Below, in pieces: positions 6,774 to 10,455 of a stretch of 10,455 bases of DNA. The notes under the pieces were generated by a model that saw nothing but the letters and a program-made list of their open reading frames with translations, was not told the DNA's origin and ran no database searches. The position numbers and the translations under genes are program-made. The stretch is from Leucobacter sp. UBA1945 (GTDB lineage: Bacteria > Actinomycetota > Actinomycetes > Actinomycetales > Microbacteriaceae): NCBI GenBank assembly GCA_002336855.1, contig DDEV01000129.1, positions 1 to 10,455 of the forward strand, read 5' to 3'. Within the stretch, counting starts at the first letter, position 1, and each line of letters starts with the position of its first letter.

Positions 6774-6785
6774 CAGAATGGAAGG
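6774..6785 (+). promoter_or_regulatory. Possible -10 box and GGAAGG site before the coiled-coil gene
   Basis: CAGAAT at 6774-6779 is a weak -10 match (first base C) placed 6 nt before a GTG at 6786, resembling the leaderless layouts elsewhere in the window. The same stretch contains GGAAGG (6780-6785), which lies 9 nt before a second in-frame GTG at 6795 and could act as its ribosome site. The two readings compete. Confidence 0.35.
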
Positions 6786-7289
6786 GTGATCGAGGTGAGT
6801 CTTGAGGCTATATTCACGGGCGTAGCGTTCGTTGCCGGTGTGCTCGCTATTCTCGCTGCGGTTTTCGGAAGTTCGAGAAAGCTGGGTCGCAGAATCGACA
6901 CCGTGGATGAGAAGTTGACTGCTCGAATCGACACCCTGGACGAGAAGCTGACTGCCCGGATCGACAGCGTGGAAGAGAAGCTGGCTGCCCGGATTGATGC
7001 GGTTGAAGCGAAGGCCGCTGCGCGAAGCGACGCTATTGAGCAGAAAGCCGCTGCTCGAAGCGATGCCCTTGAAGCAAGACTTGAGCGGTATCACGACGAG
7101 CTCGTCGAGTTTCGCATCGAGACTAAGGAGTCCTTCGGACGAGTCGAGGCACACCTCGCAAGACACGACGAGCGGCTCGCGCTTTGGGAGCGCTTTGTTT
7201 GGGCGAGATCGAACGCTATGCCTGAGCCGGACGTCGGTCCGCCTCAGAGCGCCGGTCTTCCGCCGGTCGAGCCGCAGAAGATTGCCTAG
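6786..7289 (+). CDS. Membrane-anchored coiled-coil protein with 11-residue repeats
   Basis: I do not recognise a named family. From GTG 6786 the protein has 167 residues. A short N-terminus leads into one hydrophobic helix (about residues 8-28). A rod of six 11-residue units then fills residues 36-101, from RIDTVDEKLTA to RSDALEARLER. A further amphipathic stretch (LVEFRIETKESFGRVEAHLARHDERL) follows, then a Pro-rich tail ending QKIA. Eleven-residue periodicity with acidic/basic alternation fits a hendecad coiled coil, so I infer a single-pass membrane protein with a helical, probably oligomeric rod. The start could instead be GTG 6795, preceded by GGAAGG at 9 nt, or GTG 6750. Base composition is lower than its neighbours (32 G or C of 60 at 6841-6900), and it uses codons such as AGA and CTT. 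It stands alone between terminators, so context gives no function. Confidence 0.75.
   Translation: MIEVSLEAIFTGVAFVAGVLAILAAVFGSSRKLGRRIDTVDEKLTARIDTLDEKLTARIDSVEEKLAARIDAVEAKAAARSDAIEQKAAARSDALEARLERYHDELVEFRIETKESFGRVEAHLARHDERLALWERFVWARSNAMPEPDVGPPQSAGLPPVEPQKIA
6891..7088 (+). repeat. Six tandem 33-bp units coding 11-residue repeats
   Basis: Units begin at 6891, 6924, 6957, 6990, 7023 and 7056. Each starts with an Arg codon followed by Ile or Ser and Asp (RID in the first four, RSD in the last two). Units 1 and 2 encode RIDTVDEKLTA and RIDTLDEKLTA and are the most alike. Units 4 and 5 share an E-x-KAAA ending. The gradient suggests expansion by slippage or unequal recombination followed by divergence. 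Confidence 0.9.
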
Positions 7290-7332
7290 TTTGCCACGCA
7301 GTGCACGGGCCACGCCACCCTGACATGCGAAA

Positions 7333-7366
7333 AGCCGGTGGCGAGGCGTGAGCCTTGCCACCGGCT
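7333..7366. terminator. Bidirectional terminator between convergent genes, GUGA-capped
   Basis: Arms 7333-7347 (AGCCGGTGGCGAGGC) and 7352-7366 form a 15-bp stem with a single G-U wobble. The loop is GTGA, a GNRA tetraloop when read on the + strand. On the minus strand the stem is followed by TTTCGC, giving a short T run that would end transcription of the gene at 7390. On the plus strand it lies 43 bp past the coiled-coil stop but lacks a T tract. It probably serves both, more strongly the minus strand. Confidence 0.82.
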
Positions 7367-7389
7367 GTGATCCTTTGCGGACCTAGCGA

Positions 7390-8262
7390 CTAGTTGCCGC
7401 GCAGAATCGCGAGGATGCGCAGAATCTCGACGTAGAGCCAGATCAGCGTGACCATGAGGCCGAACGCGGCCGACCAAGCCCACTTCTCGGGAACGCGGTT
7501 CTGCACGCCGTTCTTGATGAGCTCGAAGTCCATCACGAGCGAGTACGCGGCGAGCAGCACGGCCAGTGCGCCGATGATGACGCCGAGCGGAATGCCCATT
7601 ACCGTGACGCCGGAGCGCAGGCCCCAAGCAGAGTTTGCGATCTCGCCCGAGCCGAAGATCATGATGCCAAGGTTCACGAGCGAGAACACGAGGTAGCCGA
7701 CCATCGCGATCAGGAAGATCTTGGTCATCTTGGGGCTCGTGCGCACCTTGCCGCTGCGGAACAGCAGCAGGGTCACGGCAAACACCGACATGGTGCCGAG
7801 CACGGCCTGCATGACGATACCGGGGTAGACCCGCTCCATGAACATCGAGAAGCCGCCGAGAAACAGGCCCTGTGCCACGGCGTAGCCGATGATGAGGGGC
7901 ACGCTCGGTTCTTTCTTGAACGAGTTCACGAGGCCGAGCACGAGGCCGACGATGGCGCCGGGCAGCATCAGGATCGGCATCCACCAACCGACGCCAGCGC
8001 CAGCGACCACGAGAATGAAGAGAAACACGGTCTTGCTGATGGTGTTCTCGTAGGTCATCGGCTGCTCGCTGCCGACGATCGGTGGTTGCTGGCCCATGTT
8101 CGTGTGCGCAGCGGCGCCGACCACCGCGGCCGAAGCTGCCGCGCCGTCAATGCCCGGGCGCTGCAGATTTGCGGCAGGCTGATCGTAGATGCGGTTCAAC
8201 TCCTCAGCGGTGAGGGTCTTGCCATTCAAGGCCGGGTTGTTCGAAAGAGCTGGATTACTCAT
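7390..8262 (-). CDS. Bax inhibitor-1/YccA family membrane protein
   Basis: This 290-residue integral membrane protein belongs to the bacterial Bax inhibitor-1/YccA group in the longer actinobacterial form. A polar N-terminal tail of about 68 residues, rich in Asn/Ala/Pro, precedes MTYENTISKT, where the conserved region begins. Around seven hydrophobic segments follow. SGKVRTSPKMTKIF joins two of them. The C-terminal signature runs AAYSLVMDFELIKNGV to WAWSAAFGLMVTLIWLYVEILR. Relatives are linked to calcium or pH-dependent leak and membrane stress, but the role in actinobacteria is not established. The ATG is supported by GAAGGA (8272-8277, minus strand) 9 nt upstream. The gene is monocistronic, with a terminator 24 bp beyond its stop and a divergent gene upstream. 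Confidence 0.93.
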   Translation of the reverse strand: MSNPALSNNPALNGKTLTAEELNRIYDQPAANLQRPGIDGAAASAAVVGAAAHTNMGQQPPIVGSEQPMTYENTISKTVFLFILVVAGAGVGWWMPILMLPGAIVGLVLGLVNSFKKEPSVPLIIGYAVAQGLFLGGFSMFMERVYPGIVMQAVLGTMSVFAVTLLLFRSGKVRTSPKMTKIFLIAMVGYLVFSLVNLGIMIFGSGEIANSAWGLRSGVTVMGIPLGVIIGALAVLLAAYSLVMDFELIKNGVQNRVPEKWAWSAAFGLMVTLIWLYVEILRILAILRGN

Positions 8263-8428
8263 GGCACGGGATCCTTCGCGGGTCAGGTACGTGTCTCAAG
8301 CTTAGTGATTGCGGCCGTCATTTGGCTGAGATTCTGCGCGGGATCGGGCGCGTTCACCGAGAGCGTCACGCCACGTGCGCCAGCTACCGTTCATGCGGCC
8401 GAAACCAGTGTGCCCTAGAGTTGCGTAA
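8263..8428. promoter_or_regulatory. Divergent promoter region
   Basis: This 166-bp spacer lies between the Bax inhibitor gene (minus) and the phosphodiesterase gene (plus). On the plus side TAGAGT (8416-8421) is a good -10 box. On the minus side TAAGCT (8304 down to 8299) fits TANNNT, with no well-spaced -35. I see no strong operator palindrome. Confidence 0.45.
8416..8428 (+). promoter_or_regulatory. Putative -10 box for a leaderless phosphodiesterase gene
   Basis: TAGAGT at 8416-8421 is followed by 7 bases (TGCGTAA) and then the ATG at 8429. No Shine-Dalgarno-like run lies just upstream of the start, which fits a leaderless transcript. Confidence 0.6.
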
Positions 8429-9442
8429 ATGACGTCACCCTTGCTGCCCAAGCCGCTGCTGATCGGTCATCGCGGCGCCCCCGGGTATCGCCCCGAGCAC
8501 ACTGCTTCCGCCTACCTGCTCGCCTTTGCGCAGGGCGTCGACGCGGTCGAACCGGATCTCGTCGTCTCGCGCGACGGAGTGATCGTGATCCGGCACGAGA
8601 ACGAGATCTCTGGCACCACAGACGTCGCAGACCACCCAGAGTTCGCAGCTCGGCGCACCACGAAGGTGGTCGATGGGGTAGAGCTGACCGGATGGTTCAC
8701 GGAAGATTTCACCTGGGGCGAGCTTGCAACGCTCACGTGCCGCGAGCGCGTTCCAGAGCTGCGAGCCGACAATGTCGCTTACAACGACACCGAGCGTATG
8801 CTGCGGTTGAGCGACCTCATCGACCTCGTCGAGGAGTGGAACGCTTCGCACGAGAAGCCTGTCGGTCTCGTGATCGAACTGAAGCACGTCGACTTTTTGC
8901 GGCAGCAAGGGCACGATCTCGTGGGTCTGATGCAGGCCGACCTCGAGGCGAGCGGTTGGGATCAGAAGCACGAGCTGCTCACGATCGAGTGCTTCGAGAT
9001 TGATCCGCTCGATCGCTTGCGCGAGGCAGGCGCGCTCGCGAAGCTGATTTTTTTGATGGAGAGCAAAGGATCGCCGCCCGACCAGATCTCAATGTTCGGC
9101 GATGACGCGCACCAGTATGCGTGGTATCGCACTGACGCCGGCCTGGATTCACTCATGGGGCGGGTGCACGGCATCAGCCTCTCCAAACGCGACCTGCTGC
9201 AGGTGAACAGCCTGGGCCAGGCAGTCGGGGTGCAAGACATCGTGCAGCGGGCGCACGAACGGGGCCTCGTGGTGTTCACGTGGACCCTGCGCCCCGAGAA
9301 CGGCTTTCTTGTTCCGGGTTTCCGCTCAGGCGGTTCGCGCGCCGAGCGGGGCGATTGGCGCGAGGAGTGGCGCCTGATCCTCTCGACCGGACTCGATGGG
9401 GTGTTTCTTGATCACCCAGACCTGCTCGGCGAGGTGCTGTAG
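8429..9442 (+). CDS. Glycerophosphodiester phosphodiesterase (GlpQ-like)
   Basis: The enzyme hydrolyses glycerophosphodiesters to glycerol-3-phosphate and an alcohol. In this 337-residue protein the family TIM-barrel begins at once with GHRGAPG (His14, Arg15), then PEHTASAY (Glu23), VEPDLVVSRDG (Glu41, Asp43) and His56. These form the expected metal and general acid/base set. IELKH (Glu150, Lys152) follows. A GlpQ-type insertion (GWFTEDFTWGELATL) and a late FTWTLRPENGF element place it nearer GlpQ than the short UgpQ type; it ends with GVFLDHPDL. No signal peptide or membrane helix is present, so it is likely cytoplasmic, unlike periplasmic GlpQ of E. coli. Its product is the substrate of GlpD encoded upstream, though the two are separate transcription units. 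The 3' end faces the asparaginase gene across only 24 bp. Confidence 0.92.
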   Translation: MTSPLLPKPLLIGHRGAPGYRPEHTASAYLLAFAQGVDAVEPDLVVSRDGVIVIRHENEISGTTDVADHPEFAARRTTKVVDGVELTGWFTEDFTWGELATLTCRERVPELRADNVAYNDTERMLRLSDLIDLVEEWNASHEKPVGLVIELKHVDFLRQQGHDLVGLMQADLEASGWDQKHELLTIECFEIDPLDRLREAGALAKLIFLMESKGSPPDQISMFGDDAHQYAWYRTDAGLDSLMGRVHGISLSKRDLLQVNSLGQAVGVQDIVQRAHERGLVVFTWTLRPENGFLVPGFRSGGSRAERGDWREEWRLILSTGLDGVFLDHPDLLGEVL

Positions 9443-9445
9443 CTG

Positions 9446-9462
9446 GCCACCCGCAGGGCGGC
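9446..9462. terminator. Weak hairpin between convergent genes
   Basis: GCCACCC (9446-9452) and GGGCGGC (9456-9462) pair around a GCA loop with one A-C mismatch. No T run follows on either strand. It is the only stem in the 24-bp spacer, so termination here may be poor or factor-dependent. Confidence 0.25.
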
Positions 9463-9466
9463 GAGG

Positions 9467-10455
9467 CTAGACGGCCGCGCGCTCGCCGACGATGTTGTTC
9501 AGCATGAAGTCGCGCAGTTTCGTGCCGTCGAGCCCGGCGTCGAGAGCGAACGCGAGCTTCGCGAGCGCCGCCTCTGGGGTCATGTCTCCGCCAGCGATAA
9601 CGCCGGTGTCTGCCAGCTCGCTGCCGACTGCGTATCGACCCGGATCGACGCTGCCGGTCGAGCACTGCGTGATCGCGACCACGGGCATCCGTGCGCAGAT
9701 CTCGCGCAGTGCCTCAGCCATTCCCGGCCGTGCCATCGGGGCGTTGCCGCTGCCGTAGCATTCGAGCACGAGCCCATCGGGGTTACCGCCGACGGCTGCG
9801 CGCAGATCCTCGGCCACGACACCCGGCACGAAACGAAACGCGAGCGTGCGCGCGGGCGTGAGCCGGTCTGAACCGTGCAGCAGCTGCTTCGGCACGCCGC
9901 TCGCTTCGGGCCCGAGATCGCGCTCGGCGCGAAACGCTCGCAGCTCTTCGGCCTGTGCTTTGGTCGCGCGAATGGCGGGCATCAGCGCGCCGCCGAACGC
10001 GATGCACGCGGGCGCGTCGGCGCTGGCCTTGACCGCCGCGCGGATCGCAAGCGAGAGGTTCGCCGGTGCATCGCTTTCTGGCGCGCCGTGGGCGAGCTGG
10101 CTGCCCGTGAGCACGACGGGCACACCGAGGCTGTCGAGATCGAAGGCAATGCGGGCACCCGTGTATGCCAGGGTGTCGGTGCCGTGCGTGATGACGACAC
10201 CGCTCGGGCGCTTCGTTCGCACCCTCGCGCGAACGGCGCGCGCGATTCGCGCCCCCGTCTCGGCGTCTGCGTTCGCGCTGTCGATGGCGGGGCTCAGGTG
10301 GTTGATGCGGTAATCGATGCCGAGCGGCTCGCAGATGCGCTGCACGAGCTGTTCGAGCGCCTCTTCGAAACCAGGGTCGGGTGCGAGCCCGCGCTCGGTC
10401 TCGCGCATGCCGATGGTGCCACCGGTTGCGAAGATGAGCACCTCTGGGCGGGCGG
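9467..10455 (-). CDS. L-asparaginase, type I-like (start outside window)
   Basis: Asparaginase hydrolyses L-asparagine to aspartate and ammonia. The minus-strand frame is open to the right edge, and the visible 329 codons cover nearly a whole family member. Counting from the Val codon at 10441, the first Thr motif is FATGGTIG (catalytic Thr9). The second is THGTDTLAYT (Thr88, Asp89), and a Lys at about 161 in RATKAQAEELRAF matches the conserved catalytic Lys. AIDSANADAE resembles the DSSNM ligand segment of cytoplasmic type I enzymes. The C-terminal domain contains ITQCSTGSVDPGRYAVGSELADTGVIAGGDMTPEAALAKL-type sequence, normal for the family. The codons before 10441 read A-R-P-E into V-L-I-F, so that GTG is inside the first strand and not the true start. 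No signal peptide can be judged. Confidence 0.93.
   Translation of the reverse strand, partial: ARPEVLIFATGGTIGMRETERGLAPDPGFEEALEQLVQRICEPLGIDYRINHLSPAIDSANADAETGARIARAVRARVRTKRPSGVVITHGTDTLAYTGARIAFDLDSLGVPVVLTGSQLAHGAPESDAPANLSLAIRAAVKASADAPACIAFGGALMPAIRATKAQAEELRAFRAERDLGPEASGVPKQLLHGSDRLTPARTLAFRFVPGVVAEDLRAAVGGNPDGLVLECYGSGNAPMARPGMAEALREICARMPVVAITQCSTGSVDPGRYAVGSELADTGVIAGGDMTPEAALAKLAFALDAGLDGTKLRDFMLNNIVGERAAV

Larger units (their letters stand above)
6454..6785. other. Intergenic region between guaA and the coiled-coil gene
   Basis: This 332-bp stretch holds the two terminators and the duplicated guaA tail (to about 6588). About 200 bp with no supported gene follow. G+C falls here: the 60 bases 6661-6720 contain 28 G or C, against 43 of 60 at 5221-5280 in guaA. 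It also holds a small palindromic hairpin AAGCCG-TTTT-CGGCTT at 6683-6698 and a possible promoter near 6774. Short open frames across it do not look like proteins. Confidence 0.7.

Noticed and set aside
6723..7361. 212-codon minus-strand frame opposite the coiled-coil gene
   Set aside because: It is the antisense image of the 33-bp repeats, which produces an apparent repeat protein (SSSQLLIHGVD-like); the plus frame has the membrane helix, start signals and coherent hendecads.
7286..7987. 233-codon minus-strand frame overlapping the Bax inhibitor gene
   Set aside because: It is another frame of the same strand as a clear membrane-protein gene and encodes Arg/His-rich nonsense; it also runs through the terminator.
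8086..8418. 110-codon frame across the divergent spacer
   Set aside because: It is largely antisense to the Bax inhibitor gene, Arg/Ala-rich, and would occlude the promoters.
10439..10441. GTG as the asparaginase start
   Set aside because: The frame continues to the window edge and the codons before it read into the first beta strand, so the true start is most likely outside.
1..10455. CRISPR array, tRNA, rRNA, insertion sequence or defence island
   Set aside because: No spaced direct repeats, cloverleaf sequences, rRNA, transposase or nuclease genes were seen; the genes are mainly ordinary metabolism and membrane functions.

Overview
The window looks like chromosomal housekeeping DNA from a high-GC actinobacterium, most likely of the Microbacteriaceae (Leucobacter-like). 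The evidence is G+C near 70% in most genes, a GuaB3-type IMP-dehydrogenase paralogue next to guaB, the actinobacterial order SURF1 - DUF3817 - guaA, and several start codons placed 6-7 nt behind a TANNNT -10 box, which suggests leaderless transcription. The genus is an inference from the protein sequences; no search was run.

Layout. The left edge holds the 3' part of guaB (IMP dehydrogenase), closed by a long hairpin. Then come five genes on the + strand: guaB3 (558-1679), glpD (1724-3511), a SURF1-family cytochrome oxidase assembly protein (3508-4374), a DUF3817 membrane protein (about 4385-4879) and guaA (4876-6453). Stop/start overlaps (GTGA at glpD/SURF1, ATGA at DUF3817/guaA) and minimal gaps suggest that glpD to guaA can be read as one coupled unit. 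An internal -10 box overlaps the SURF1 stop codon. The run ends in two tandem intrinsic terminators. The second lies in a decayed duplicate of the guaA 3' end.

Behind guaA is a stretch of lower G+C. It carries a small gene for a membrane-anchored coiled-coil protein with six 11-residue repeats (about 6786-7289). A bidirectional terminator separates it from a convergent Bax inhibitor-1/YccA-type membrane protein (7390-8262, minus). A 166-bp divergent spacer leads to a GlpQ-like glycerophosphodiester phosphodiesterase (8429-9442, plus). This is convergent with a nearly complete L-asparaginase (9467 to the right edge, minus) whose start lies outside the window.

How the genes fit together. GuaB makes XMP from IMP and GuaA makes GMP from XMP, so the two committed steps of guanylate synthesis bracket the + strand cluster. 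GuaB3 is a paralogue whose catalytic-loop cysteine reads as serine here. The phosphodiesterase yields glycerol-3-phosphate, which GlpD oxidises into the respiratory quinone pool. SURF1 serves terminal oxidase assembly. I see no defence system, insertion sequence, CRISPR array, tRNA or rRNA. The least explained items are the GuaB3 active-site substitution, the duplicated guaA tail with twin terminators, and the 11-residue-repeat protein.
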